Of a DNA stretch of 64,000 bases, positions 50,770-58,953 are shown piece after piece; position 1 is the first letter of the stretch, and every line of letters starts with the position of its first letter. A program made the translations under genes and the position numbers. The notes below the pieces were generated by a model. That model saw only the letters and a program-made list of their open reading frames with translations. It had not been told where the DNA came from and ran no database searches. Origin of the DNA: Pseudoflavonifractor gallinarum (lineage in GTDB: Bacteria > Bacillota > Clostridia > Oscillospirales > Oscillospiraceae); assembly GCF_014982855.1 (NCBI RefSeq), contig NZ_JADCKF010000009.1, forward strand, positions 1 to 64,000, written 5' to 3'.

Positions 50770-52443
50770 TCAGCGGCTGGCCCGGATGAGCTGACAGACC
50801 GTCTCGAGCATTGTCCCAGATTCCAAGGGTAGTTCAGTTACTTCCTGCCCATTCACAGGAACCGGAAAATTGAACACCATGTTCCTGATCCAGTTTCCGT
50901 CCTTCTGCTTTTCTGGATACAGGTCAATTCGTTCAATGAACGCTCTCATAAACTCTTTTTGTTCGATTTCCGTGGCAGCGCCGTATACTTCATCGAAGAC
51001 CAGCAGAAGTTGGTAAATATTGTCGCCGGAGATTTTTTCCTGACGGATACTCTGAATCTGGCTTTTTACTTCGTCTATCTTTGCCTCGATTTGCTCTATT
51101 CTATCATACTGTTCATCATATCGCCGCTGCAAATCCAAAATTTTTCGGTCAAAATGGGGATCGTTAATATCCAGCGTGTCCATCTGATGCTCCAGCCTTG
51201 ATTTAATGCCCAGGGTCTGACGAAGCTGCGCCTGGAGTGCGGCGAGCTGCTTTTCCAAATCCTCGGTATCAACGGATGTCCCTATTTTCTCCTTAATTGC
51301 CTTGGAAAATTGCGGATCGTTGACCATAGCCGAAATGATTGCCGCAACCATGCGGTTCATCTCTTTCTGCTCAATGTTCACACGGAAGGTGCATTTGTGT
51401 CCGGTTGCACCCAACGTATTTTTGCAGTAATAGTAATAGCGGGTTTTCTTATCCTTGCTGTGTGCTTTTGCAATATTCCCGTAAAGGCTTTTGCCGCAAC
51501 AGGGGCATTTCAGGATACCGGACAAGATATGCGCGTGTTCCGGGTCAATTACTTTTTCCCTCCTAAAGGCGTTGGCCTTCCGTTTATCCTGTGCCAGGTT
51601 CCAATCTTCTTCTGAAATGATCGCCTCATGTTGCCCCTCATAGATCGGGAACTCGTCTTGCTCGACCACGTGCATCTCATTTCTTGTTCCCAGCTTCTTT
51701 TCCGTTCTGCGGCGGCCGTAGGCAATCTTACCCATGTAAACAGGATTGTCCAAAACATCCTTCACAAAGTTGGAAGAAAAGCCGGGGATCGTGCCATTCT
51801 GACGGATTTTCTTTTTGTATCCGTGGTCATTCAGATACTTCGCCACACCGTTAATTCCATCGTTGGTATGGATATATCTGTCATAAATGAGCCTTACCAC
51901 TTCTACTTCATCTTCGGCAATTTCCAATTTGCCATCCACTAATTTGTAGCCATACGGAGCAAATCCACCGTTCCACTTTCCCTCACGGGCTTTCTGCTCA
52001 CGGCCTGCCATGGTTTGCGTCCGAATGTTTTCACGTTCAATTTCCGCCACAGCAGAAAGGACGGAGATCATCAGCTTGCCGGAATCTTTGGAAGAATCAA
52101 TACCATCTTCCACACAAATCAAATTGACACCAAAATCCTGCATCAGCTGCAAGGAATTGAGTACATCCGCCGCATTTCTGCCAAAGCGAGACAGCTTGAA
52201 CACCAGAACAAACGAAACATCGTCCTTGCCCTCTTGGATGTCGTTCAGCATACGTTGGAATTCCAGCCGTCCCTGAATATTCTTGCCGGAAAAGCCCTCA
52301 TCAGAATATTCCCCAACAATGGTCATATCTTCATACTCGGCATACTTCCGCAGCTTGTCCTTCTGGGCATCCAAACTGTATCCATCCACCTGCATGGAAG
52401 TGGAAACTCTCGTGTAGATATAGCACTTAGTCCGTCTTTTCAT
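50770..52443 (-). CDS. large serine recombinase (integrase)
   Basis: A 557-residue large serine recombinase. The catalytic N-terminal domain (1-150) has the active Ser in YTRVSTSMQVDGYSLDAQ and the Arg-rich block KLSRFGRNAADVLN, followed by a recombinase domain (GFAPYGYKLVDG to VAKYLNDHGYK). Next are a zinc ribbon (LKCPCCGKSL to YYYCKNTLGATGHKC, four Cys) and a long coiled coil (about 385-470). It should integrate and excise the element. Placing at the element edge with its 3' end toward the att site is usual. The upstream HTH gene overlaps its start. Confidence 0.96.
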   Translation of the reverse strand: MKRRTKCYIYTRVSTSMQVDGYSLDAQKDKLRKYAEYEDMTIVGEYSDEGFSGKNIQGRLEFQRMLNDIQEGKDDVSFVLVFKLSRFGRNAADVLNSLQLMQDFGVNLICVEDGIDSSKDSGKLMISVLSAVAEIERENIRTQTMAGREQKAREGKWNGGFAPYGYKLVDGKLEIAEDEVEVVRLIYDRYIHTNDGINGVAKYLNDHGYKKKIRQNGTIPGFSSNFVKDVLDNPVYMGKIAYGRRRTEKKLGTRNEMHVVEQDEFPIYEGQHEAIISEEDWNLAQDKRKANAFRREKVIDPEHAHILSGILKCPCCGKSLYGNIAKAHSKDKKTRYYYYCKNTLGATGHKCTFRVNIEQKEMNRMVAAIISAMVNDPQFSKAIKEKIGTSVDTEDLEKQLAALQAQLRQTLGIKSRLEHQMDTLDINDPHFDRKILDLQRRYDEQYDRIEQIEAKIDEVKSQIQSIRQEKISGDNIYQLLLVFDEVYGAATEIEQKEFMRAFIERIDLYPEKQKDGNWIRNMVFNFPVPVNGQEVTELPLESGTMLETVCQLIRASR

Positions 52444-52669
52444 GGCTGGAACTCCTTTCTCCGGCGTGTTTTTGCTCTGCCGGTGATTTTAACAATCCCT
52501 CATTACGGATGTAATACTCCAAAAGACGCAGGACATATTCCGGCGCATGACGGTTATCCAATTCCCATTCTGTTACTGTCCGATAGGGGATATGAAAGAA
52601 TTTGCAAAAGTCCTTACGGTTCATACCTGTCATTTCCCGCAGTTCTTTTATTTTGGTTTTGCAGTCCAT
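52427..52669 (-). CDS. small HTH regulator
   Basis: An 80-residue protein with a helix-turn-helix (IKELREMTGMNRKDFCKFFHIPYRTVTEWELDNRHAPEYVLRLLEYYI), a compact Cro/XRE-like unit often found in clostridial mobile elements upstream of the recombinase. It overlaps the recombinase start by 17 bases, so the two are co-translated. The start at 52669 follows GGAGATG. A strong dyad surrounds its promoter, so it is the likely autoregulator and regulator of integrase expression. Confidence 0.85.
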   Translation of the reverse strand: MDCKTKIKELREMTGMNRKDFCKFFHIPYRTVTEWELDNRHAPEYVLRLLEYYIRNEGLLKSPAEQKHAGERSSSHEKTD

Positions 52670-52695
52670 CGCATCATCTCCATAAACAAAAAAAC

Positions 52696-52744
52696 ACACG
52701 TTGTGTAATTATTATACCATCGGCTTGATAATTACACAACGTGT
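52696..52744 (-). promoter_or_regulatory. promoter flanked by perfect 16-bp inverted repeats
   Basis: ACACGTTGTGTAATTA (52696-52711) and its exact complement (52729-52744) are 17 bases apart. On the minus strand TTGTGT (52734-52739), a 17-nt spacer and TATAAT (52711-52716) lie inside. Each arm itself holds ACAC-GTT-GTGT, making four half-sites. It should be the operator-promoter of the HTH/recombinase genes. Confidence 0.8.
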
Positions 52745-52757
52745 AAATTGTAAACTT

Positions 52758-52940
52758 TTAAGCAGCGTCAGCAAAAGAACTGTTTTGCTCCGTATCTGGC
52801 TGTTCCTGCAAAGAAACAGGAGCAGCTGTCTGGTGCTGCTCCAAAACTTGATTCCCATATTTCAGCATCAATTTTGTCATTATATCAATACAGCGGTCAA
52901 ACGCCGCATTATATTTCGGATTATCATAAATTTTGCTCAA
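52758..52940 (-). CDS. small element protein, unknown function
   Basis: A 60-residue protein, starting at TTG with AAAGGAG 8 bases upstream, overlapping the relaxase 3' end by 17 bases. The sequence contains DNPKYNAAFDRCIDIMTKLMLKYGNQVL, a predicted helix, and an acidic/Gln-rich end. No family is recognised. It is the last gene of the relaxase transcript and may be a mobilization accessory protein. Confidence 0.6.
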   Translation of the reverse strand: MSKIYDNPKYNAAFDRCIDIMTKLMLKYGNQVLEQHQTAAPVSLQEQPDTEQNSSFADAA

Positions 52941-53910
52941 TAGGCCGCTCCTTTCTCCCGTGGCCACCACGGGTATACACATCCAAAACCTCTTTAGGGA
53001 TGCGATCCAGCACAGCAACAGCGTCAGCATAGTCCCGCCGCAGCTTGGCATTGACCAACTGCTTCAAGGTGCTTTCCTGGGTTGCTTTTTCCAAAGTCTG
53101 CTCCAGCTGGGCGTTCTCCTGTTTCAGCTTTTTGTTCTCCACGGTGGTTTCCGTAAATGCCACCTGATACTTCTTCAGGGTGCTGTGCATTTGTTCCACA
53201 GCCGGAATATACTTATCCAGCAGAGCCGCAATCTCGGCAGCTCTGCTTTTTGCGTTAAAGGCTCCAATACCAGCTAGCAATTCCTCCAGTTTGGCTTTTT
53301 GCTTGGTCAGACGGGTCATCTCTTTGAACACTCTGGGTGGGATGTGGTCACGTCCGGTCTGGCTGGCACTTTCCCCACGCTCGAGGTCGGGATATTTCCT
53401 CACCATATGTTCCCAGAACTTGTCCTGCCACTGGGTCAGCTTTTTCTTATTTCCCACGATCTCCTTGGCGCTGAGCCTGCCATCCACAGTTAGCGGGACA
53501 AAAGAAAGGTGCATATGGGGCGTTTTCTCGTCCATATGCACCACGGCAGATATGATTGTTTTGGGGTCTTGGTTTTGCTGGAGAAAGGTCAGAGCCTCTT
53601 GAAAATAGGCCCTGATCTCAGATTTCTTCTTTCCCTGAAAGAACTCCGGTGTGGCAGTTATCAGGGCTTCTACTACCCGAACACTGTCTGACCTGGTACG
53701 GCAACCAGCTTCCTTGATCTGCCGTTCTGCCTCCGCACGATATTTCCGCTGCGGCTCGATCAGATGGAAATTATACTTGCTCCTGCTGATGTCCACATCG
53801 GGGTTGCTGGCGTATTTCTCTTTGGTGCGCTCGTTGTGGGCTTCAATATTCCCAATCTCCGGCCCCTTGTACTTGGCAAAGCGGAGAATGGCATACTGCG
53901 GCTTGCTCAT
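52924..53910 (-). CDS. MobV-family relaxase (Pre/Mob)
   Basis: A 328-residue mobilization relaxase. The opening PQYAILRFAKYKGPEIGNIEAHNER, and the metal motif VVHMDEKTPHMHLSFVPLT (HxDExxPHxH) are typical of MobV/Pre proteins, which nick oriT in mobilizable plasmids and transposons. The conserved His triad and Asp/Glu are intact, so it should be active. The C-terminal half is coiled coil (VENKKLKQENAQLEQTLEKAT). Its start overlaps the upstream HTH gene by four bases (ATGA). Confidence 0.93.
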   Translation of the reverse strand: MSKPQYAILRFAKYKGPEIGNIEAHNERTKEKYASNPDVDISRSKYNFHLIEPQRKYRAEAERQIKEAGCRTRSDSVRVVEALITATPEFFQGKKKSEIRAYFQEALTFLQQNQDPKTIISAVVHMDEKTPHMHLSFVPLTVDGRLSAKEIVGNKKKLTQWQDKFWEHMVRKYPDLERGESASQTGRDHIPPRVFKEMTRLTKQKAKLEELLAGIGAFNAKSRAAEIAALLDKYIPAVEQMHSTLKKYQVAFTETTVENKKLKQENAQLEQTLEKATQESTLKQLVNAKLRRDYADAVAVLDRIPKEVLDVYTRGGHGRKERPIEQNL

Positions 53911-54128
53911 ACTCTGTCCCTCCGTTTCTGCCAGATGATGTCGTATCCCAGCACATCGGCCAGCTCCACAACCTCCTTGTAGCGGATGGATTCCCGCTGG
54001 AGCTTGGCGGACAGGTTGGAAACACTGTCCGACCAGCCGTATTCCTCATGGAGCCGATCAACTACCTCCTGCATGGTGTATCCGGCCCGGACAATCTGGG
54101 CCTTGATCTCGTTGCGTACCGTCATCAT
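53907..54128 (-). CDS. small HTH-like protein upstream of the relaxase
   Basis: A 73-residue protein with a compact Cro-like helical plan: NEIKAQIVRAGYTMQEVVDRLHEEYG, then SDSVSNLSAKLQRESIRYKEVVELADVLGYDI. It follows AGGAGG; ATG 54125 is an equal alternative start. The direct four-base overlap with the relaxase suggests a relaxosome accessory or regulator of transfer. Function inferred from context. Confidence 0.75.
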   Translation of the reverse strand: MMTVRNEIKAQIVRAGYTMQEVVDRLHEEYGWSDSVSNLSAKLQRESIRYKEVVELADVLGYDIIWQKRRDRV

Positions 54129-54516
54129 AAAAATCCTCCTAAATTTACTTAATAAGAAAGCGAAGCCGGTACACCCTCTGGCATAACCGCTTCGCTGTTT
54201 CGTGAAAAATTCTACTGTCACTGAATCCGTTCAGAATTGCTGGTGTGATGTCCTATTCATAGGTCGCACTTTCCGACCTTTCCGTTCCGTGTGACTTGGC
54301 TCGAAACCGTGCATTTTCCCATGATTCCATGCACCCGGTTCACCGGGGCGAGAAGCACGGTTTCGCAAAATGATTTCTTCCAACCGTCAAATACTTTTCG
54401 ATTCTCACTTGCCTTGATTTGCACCTCCGATTTTGCCAGTAATTTTTGAGATATAACCGCTGAATTACTATAAAAGGGGGAACAATGGTCAATCAAAGTG
54501 TACGTACGTACATGGT
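54129..54516. other. non-coding region with candidate oriT
   Basis: This 388-base region has no convincing gene. It holds a perfect 11-bp inverted repeat CGAAACCGTGC (54302-54312) / GCACGGTTTCG (54355-54365) around a hairpin CCCGG-TTCA-CCGGG (54334-54347), and a second stem AGGTCG/CGACCT (54261-54279). Its place directly upstream of the mob genes makes it the best oriT candidate in the element. Confidence 0.5.
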
Positions 54517-55896
54517 TCAGCGCCGCCATTCCTCCGGCACATCTTCCGGTACGTACGTACGCATCGAATCACCGGAAAACACTGATATATGATTTCTCAC
54601 CAGTACCTCAATCCCCAGAAAGCCACGTACCCGCCGCCCGGCTGCATTGGTCACATTGTTGCAGTATTCCAGATTGTAGCGGCTCTGGCAGGCAATCAGG
54701 GCTTCGCTGAAGCTACGGGGTTTCAGGGCAGGCAGATTATTTTCGGTGCAGTAAATCTGGTATGCCTCGTACAGCTCTTTGGAGCTGGCAGATAGATCAG
54801 CTTTCAGGCGAACATACCCATCAGAATCTAGAAAATCATATACATTGTTGTTGTCCCGTTTGACTGCTTCCCGGTTTTCTCTGGTGCGGTCACTTTCGGT
54901 GAATTTGAAGTTGTTGGCGGCCAGCCGCTGCAATCCCTCAAAAGCCCACAGCAGAATGCCCTCCACCTCAGTTTTCATTTCCTCGGCCAAGTCAGGATCA
55001 TCCACACGGCCAGCTGGTTTTTCTTTTGTGGTCAGCACCAACTGGCGGCGGTAAAATCCGTCACTCCGGTCAAACAGCGCCTGCAAATCCCCGTTGGAGA
55101 AAGCCAGCAGCCGGGCGCACATCCATCCCTGATAGCTCTGCTTGCCCTTGCGCTCCAAATCCATCTTGCCTTGGGCGGTGACGATGGATTTCACATAGTT
55201 GGTCTGGCGCAGGGCCTCCATTCGCATATCGTCATCTACGCACAGGAGGATATGCTCCAAATCCGCACGGGCAAACCGGTTCTCAGATATTTTCCCGATG
55301 CTGCCATCCTTCATGTTGGAGCCGAACAAAACTCCCAGCACAGCGCCGATCTGCGACTTCCCCTCGCCGCCATTGCCCTTGATGACCATCATCCGCTGGC
55401 CCTTATTACTGGGAATCAGACAGTAGCCGATGTATTCCTGCAAAGTGGGGATGTCCTCCGGGTAGAGCAGGCCATCCAGAAATTGCAGCCAGAGGATAGG
55501 CTTCGGAGCGTTGGGGTTGTAGGCCACGGGGAAGCGGTTGCGGACGATTTCAGGTTTTCCCTCCATAAATCTCCCGTCCAGAAAAAGCGTCCCGTTGGAA
55601 AGATGAATCCGGTCCGGCTCCGGTGGAAAATCCTCCACCAGCGCCGCCAGCTTCATCAACTCCACAATGTTGCTGATTTTGCGAGGAATATTGCTGACCG
55701 CACAGCATTTCAGCTCCTCAAAAATTTCTCCCCGCAGGGGCAGTTCATCGGTCACACGGCCTTCGGGTGTGAAAAAAGCCCCGTTTGTGAAGATGGTCTT
55801 GTGTGTCTGCAAGAACTCATCACAAAACAGGGCTTCGTTGATGCTTTTTCCATCAAACCAGACGGGCATCCCGTCAGGCTGCTTGTTTTTCTTCAT
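54517..55896 (-). CDS. P4-family primase/SF3-type helicase
   Basis: A 459-residue phage/plasmid-type D5-like protein. The D5 N-terminal region precedes a SF3 helicase core: Walker A VIKGNGGEGKSQIG (near residue 170), Walker B LLCVDDDM, and ARLLAFSNGDLQALFDRSDGFYRRQLVL (motif C/sensor and Arg finger). It likely loads at or unwinds the element replication origin. The 3' end has a paired GTACGTACGTAC element. It overlaps the CHC2 primase gene by 23 bases, a typical primase-helicase pairing. Confidence 0.9.
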   Translation of the reverse strand: MKKNKQPDGMPVWFDGKSINEALFCDEFLQTHKTIFTNGAFFTPEGRVTDELPLRGEIFEELKCCAVSNIPRKISNIVELMKLAALVEDFPPEPDRIHLSNGTLFLDGRFMEGKPEIVRNRFPVAYNPNAPKPILWLQFLDGLLYPEDIPTLQEYIGYCLIPSNKGQRMMVIKGNGGEGKSQIGAVLGVLFGSNMKDGSIGKISENRFARADLEHILLCVDDDMRMEALRQTNYVKSIVTAQGKMDLERKGKQSYQGWMCARLLAFSNGDLQALFDRSDGFYRRQLVLTTKEKPAGRVDDPDLAEEMKTEVEGILLWAFEGLQRLAANNFKFTESDRTRENREAVKRDNNNVYDFLDSDGYVRLKADLSASSKELYEAYQIYCTENNLPALKPRSFSEALIACQSRYNLEYCNNVTNAAGRRVRGFLGIEVLVRNHISVFSGDSMRTYVPEDVPEEWRR

Positions 55897-56494
55897 GAGG
55901 GACTTCCTCCTTTTCCAATCTCTTTAACCGTTTCTCCAAACCGGCGATCAGGCCATCCTTGTTCAGCATTTCCACGATTTTCACCCGATGTTCCAGTTCG
56001 GCGGCAATAAGCAAATCCGCCAGATACTCCACATAGTCCAGCATCTGGCAGGCTTCCACAAACCGGTCATCCAGAACATCTTCCGCTGTCTTGGGTGCGT
56101 ACTGCACCTTCCAGCGTTCCAGAAGATGCAGATAATCGCACAATACCCGCAGGCAGCGCACTTCCTCCTGACGGTATGCTCTCAGCAGGGGGCGTTCCGG
56201 TTTGGGCAGGGCGATTGCCGCTGGTGGCTTGCCCGGGTCAATCCCGAAGTCATGAGCCAGCTTTTTAGCCGCCTCGTAGCTGCTCAGACCAAACAACTTC
56301 GCCACAAGGTCGATCACGTCGCCGGTGGCTCCGCAGCCGAAACAGTAAAAGTACCTCTCGTTCAGCTTCATGCTGGGATGCCGGTCATCGTGAAAGGGAC
56401 AGCAAGTCATACCGTTTCGACTGACTTGCAGGCCATAGTGTTCAGCAGCTTGTCTTACGGTAACCGCTGCCTTTACAGTCGTAAAAATATCCAT
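55874..56494 (-). CDS. CHC2 zinc-finger primase-like protein
   Basis: A 206-residue protein with an N-terminal CHC2 zinc finger: CPFHDDRHPSMKLNERYFYCFGCGATGDVIDLV (Cys, His, Cys, Cys ligands), as in DnaG. The Toprim polymerase core of DnaG is absent; residues 100-206 are helical and charged. It therefore probably recognises DNA for the neighbouring helicase/primase protein. AAGGAGG precedes the ATG at 56494. Confidence 0.9.
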   Translation of the reverse strand: MDIFTTVKAAVTVRQAAEHYGLQVSRNGMTCCPFHDDRHPSMKLNERYFYCFGCGATGDVIDLVAKLFGLSSYEAAKKLAHDFGIDPGKPPAAIALPKPERPLLRAYRQEEVRCLRVLCDYLHLLERWKVQYAPKTAEDVLDDRFVEACQMLDYVEYLADLLIAAELEHRVKIVEMLNKDGLIAGLEKRLKRLEKEEVPHEEKQAA

Positions 56495-56581
56495 CTCATG
56501 TTCCTCCTTCATCTTTGTACAGGTTTCTCCTGTCACCTCAATGTACGGAGAAAAAGGGCATGGCTCAAAAAATCCGTCAGT

Positions 56582-56688
56582 CTTGCAAGAAAATAAAATA
56601 CCGCCTCCAAAACTTGCAAAATTGCAAGATAGAAGGCGGCTGGAGTCTCAAAATATGGATTGAGATTATTCCTGTTATGGAATATAAT
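56582..56688. promoter_or_regulatory. palindromic operator and divergent promoter region
   Basis: CTTGCAA-AA-TTGCAAG (56613-56628) and CTTGCAAG (56582-56589) repeat the same half-site. CCGCCT/AGGCGG (56601-56639) encloses the first. On the plus strand TTGAGA (56660-56665), 17-nt spacer, TATAAT (56683-56688) serves the HTH gene at 56722. The half-sites are probable operators for the XRE regulators. Confidence 0.7.
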
Positions 56689-56721
56689 AAAAAGTAGAAT
56701 TGTAAACAATGAGGGCTAGTT

Positions 56722-56913
56722 ATGAAATATCTTTCTACGTTTGAAATTGCAGAGAAATGGGGGATTTCTCCCCGACGGGTTGGCATCCTCTGCAACCAAG
56801 ACCGGATTCCCGGCGCACAAAGAGCAGGAAGTCGCTGGATCATCCCGGAGGATGCAGAAAAACCAAACGATGCCCGCATTAAAAGCGGGAAATACAGAAA
56901 AGAAACGAGGTGA
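56722..56913 (+). CDS. HTH_17/MerR-like DNA-binding protein
   Basis: A 63-residue protein: LSTFEIAEKWGISPRRVGILCNQDRIPGAQRAGSRWIIPEDAEKP is the common excisionase/MerR-type winged-helix unit (HTH_17). It may act as an Xis-like factor or regulator. The start is ATG 56722, downstream of a near-consensus promoter. The XRE gene begins 8 bases after its stop. Confidence 0.85.
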   Translation: MKYLSTFEIAEKWGISPRRVGILCNQDRIPGAQRAGSRWIIPEDAEKPNDARIKSGKYRKETR

Positions 56914-56920
56914 TCTGCCT

Positions 56921-57769
56921 ATGGAACAGGAATATCTCCCTGGTGATACTCCACAGCAAAGATTACAAGATTTGATGAAGGAGTATAAAATTACGCAGGC
57001 GGAGCTTGCTTCTAAAATTGGCGTTACGGAAAGTTCCATCAGCCGTTTCCTAAATGGGACAAAGAATAAACTGACTATCGAGCAGATCATCAGTATTGCC
57101 CGAATCTTTAATGTATCCTCGGATTTTCTGCTTTGTCTGACCAATGTGCCGGATAAGAAAAATTATGACATCTCTGAGCTTGGTCTTTCTGCCGAAGCAG
57201 CACGCAATCTCTATACAGGGCGAGTAAATCCGGAAGTGGTGAGCCGTCTGATAGAAAACCGCCGCTTTGCCCAGCTGACCAGTATGATTGCCTTGTATTT
57301 TGATGAAACGATGGCTTCCGGATTTTCCGCACAGAATCAAATCCTGCAATCGTTAAGTTCCATGTTGTTAATGACTGGCAAAGAACAGCCGGAAATTCGG
57401 AAAGCAACTCAACAAGCGGCACAGGCAGTCTCTCTTAACAAGGTTCCGGTTTTTCAAGCCGATCTGACCAACATTCAAAATCAATTCATGGCGGTTCTTC
57501 GGGAGATCAAAAAGGAAATGACTTCCGGGGAGGGGATTTCCCAGAACATGACAAAAGAGCTTACCGAGCAGATGTTCTCAGAACTGACCAAAGGGCAGGA
57601 TCTTCATCATCCATCGGTTTCCCCGGAGCAGCTTGCCGCCATGGTCGTGCAGCCCATATCCCAGATGGGACTGGCAGAAGATGAATCACTGGTGGAACTA
57701 CAGCAGGCGCTGCTTCACATGATGGAAAGTATGCAGCCAAAACAAAGTGATGAAAACGATGACCAATGA
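56921..57769 (+). CDS. XRE-family regulator with long helical C terminus
   Basis: A 282-residue protein. An XRE HTH lies at about 10-75 (LQDLMKEYKITQAELASKIGVTESSISRFLNGTKNKLTIEQIISIARIFNVSSDFLL). The remaining 200 residues are mostly helical and resemble no domain I know. GAGGTG precedes ATG 56921. Longer upstream frames overlap the HTH_17 gene and are less likely. It is probably the master regulator of the element, divergent from the primase genes, and overlaps the sigma-like gene by 20 bases. Confidence 0.87.
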   Translation: MEQEYLPGDTPQQRLQDLMKEYKITQAELASKIGVTESSISRFLNGTKNKLTIEQIISIARIFNVSSDFLLCLTNVPDKKNYDISELGLSAEAARNLYTGRVNPEVVSRLIENRRFAQLTSMIALYFDETMASGFSAQNQILQSLSSMLLMTGKEQPEIRKATQQAAQAVSLNKVPVFQADLTNIQNQFMAVLREIKKEMTSGEGISQNMTKELTEQMFSELTKGQDLHHPSVSPEQLAAMVVQPISQMGLAEDESLVELQQALLHMMESMQPKQSDENDDQ

Positions 57770-58412
57770 GCAGCTTTGCACTTTGGCACAGCAAGGGGAT
57801 ACACAGGCGCAGGAGCAGCTGGTGCAGAACAATCTGGGATATATTCGAAAAACTGCAAATGAATTGTACATCAGTGTTGGCCTTGGGAACAGTGAGCTGG
57901 GTATCGACCACGATGACCTGATTCAGGAGGGGAGTATCGGCTTGCTCCGGGCAATCTCCCTGTATGATCCCGGCAAAAAAATAAAGTTCCTGACCTATGC
58001 GGGGCCTGCCATCCGCAACGCCATGATGGATTTGATTTCGGCTGCTTTTGCAACCTTTGAACAGCGGATGCAGTCTGACAAAGATGGTATCCCCATGGAG
58101 AGAATCAATCTGGATGATCTTCTTCCCGGCGAAGATCCTATGCAGCGTTCTGACCTGATTGCCGACCCCTATGCGTCGGAACCGGAAAAGATTATGGAGG
58201 AAGCGGAAAACCGGAAAGAACTCTATGAAGGGCTGCGGCGCATAAGAGAACGGGAGCGAGTTTATCTACTGTACCGCTTTGGCTTTGAGGACGATATTGA
58301 GCATCCTCTGGTAGGAACAGCCTTGCACTTCCATCTTAGCGAGAGCCGTGCAAGGTCAACCGAAGCATTGGCGCTGGACAATCTATGGCTGGAGCTGCCA
58401 TGGTGGTATTAG
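57750..58412 (+). CDS. sigma-70-like factor of the element
   Basis: A 220-residue protein with sigma region 2 (HDDLIQEGSIGLLRAISLYDPGKKIKFLTYAGPAIRNAMMDLI), and a C-terminal region 4-like part (RERERVYLLYRFGFEDDIEHPLVGTALHFHLSESRARSTEALALDNL). It contains no anti-sigma partner next to it. It may direct polymerase to element genes, as in other integrative elements. ATG 57750 is used; the preceding GTG at 57747 is possible. It overlaps the XRE gene by 20 bases. Confidence 0.85.
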   Translation: MKTMTNEQLCTLAQQGDTQAQEQLVQNNLGYIRKTANELYISVGLGNSELGIDHDDLIQEGSIGLLRAISLYDPGKKIKFLTYAGPAIRNAMMDLISAAFATFEQRMQSDKDGIPMERINLDDLLPGEDPMQRSDLIADPYASEPEKIMEEAENRKELYEGLRRIRERERVYLLYRFGFEDDIEHPLVGTALHFHLSESRARSTEALALDNLWLELPWWY

Positions 58413-58953
58413 TGCGTTTCGCTGCGGCGGGACGAAGGCTTTGATATACCTCTGCTTCCTTTTCCGAACAGGCAGATTTTGCTGTTTGGCAAATTCTGAT
58501 TTCGTCCGTGGCTGCACGAAATCCGCCTGTCCTACTGCCGCCGAAAAGTGTCTGTCAACCGCTATCTGCCCGCACAGCAGATGGCGAAGCCAGTCCCTTT
58601 CCAGCGTCAGCCGGAAGCAAAGGTATAACACACTAGACTTTCCTATGGAAAATCGTGTGCCAACAGGGATGCTACTCGCCCCTATTGGAAACCCAGAGCA
58701 AAGGGGATATTCTCCTTTGGATACCCTATTATTTTTGGCAGCAATGGTATCCACCCTCTCAAAGCTGGGTGGTTTCCACGCTGTCAAAAATGTAAAATCT
58801 GAAAAACACTTTCACCATGGGGTGGTGGTTCTCAGATTTTCCCGCATGGGATATTGCCTTGTTTTTGCAAATTCCCATGTGTCCGCTATGGCAAAAGCAG
58901 AAGAAATAACGATTTTCGTATGATTTTATATGGAGTATAAGCAGGAGGCTAAC
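58413..58953 (+). other. 541-base structured region before the defence operon
   Basis: No convincing gene. It holds an inverted repeat AAAATCTGA (58794-58802) / TCAGATTTT (58832-58840) enclosing CACCA/TGGTG, terminator-like with a T-run at its end, and CCACCC/GGGTGG (58751-58772). A weak promoter pair (TTGCAA 58866, 16 nt, TATGGC) precedes the defence operon. The base composition changes here to AT-rich. Confidence 0.5.

Noticed and set aside
52941-53051. Longer ATG start for the 60-residue element protein
   Set aside because: It would overlap the relaxase deeply with Cys/Trp-rich sequence and no ribosome site; the TTG has a proper one.
58348-58923. A 191-codon open frame between the sigma-like gene and the defence operon
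   Set aside because: No ribosome site, odd composition (many Cys, Trp, Arg early), overlaps the sigma gene end, and contains hairpins; also open on the other strand in part. More likely non-coding.
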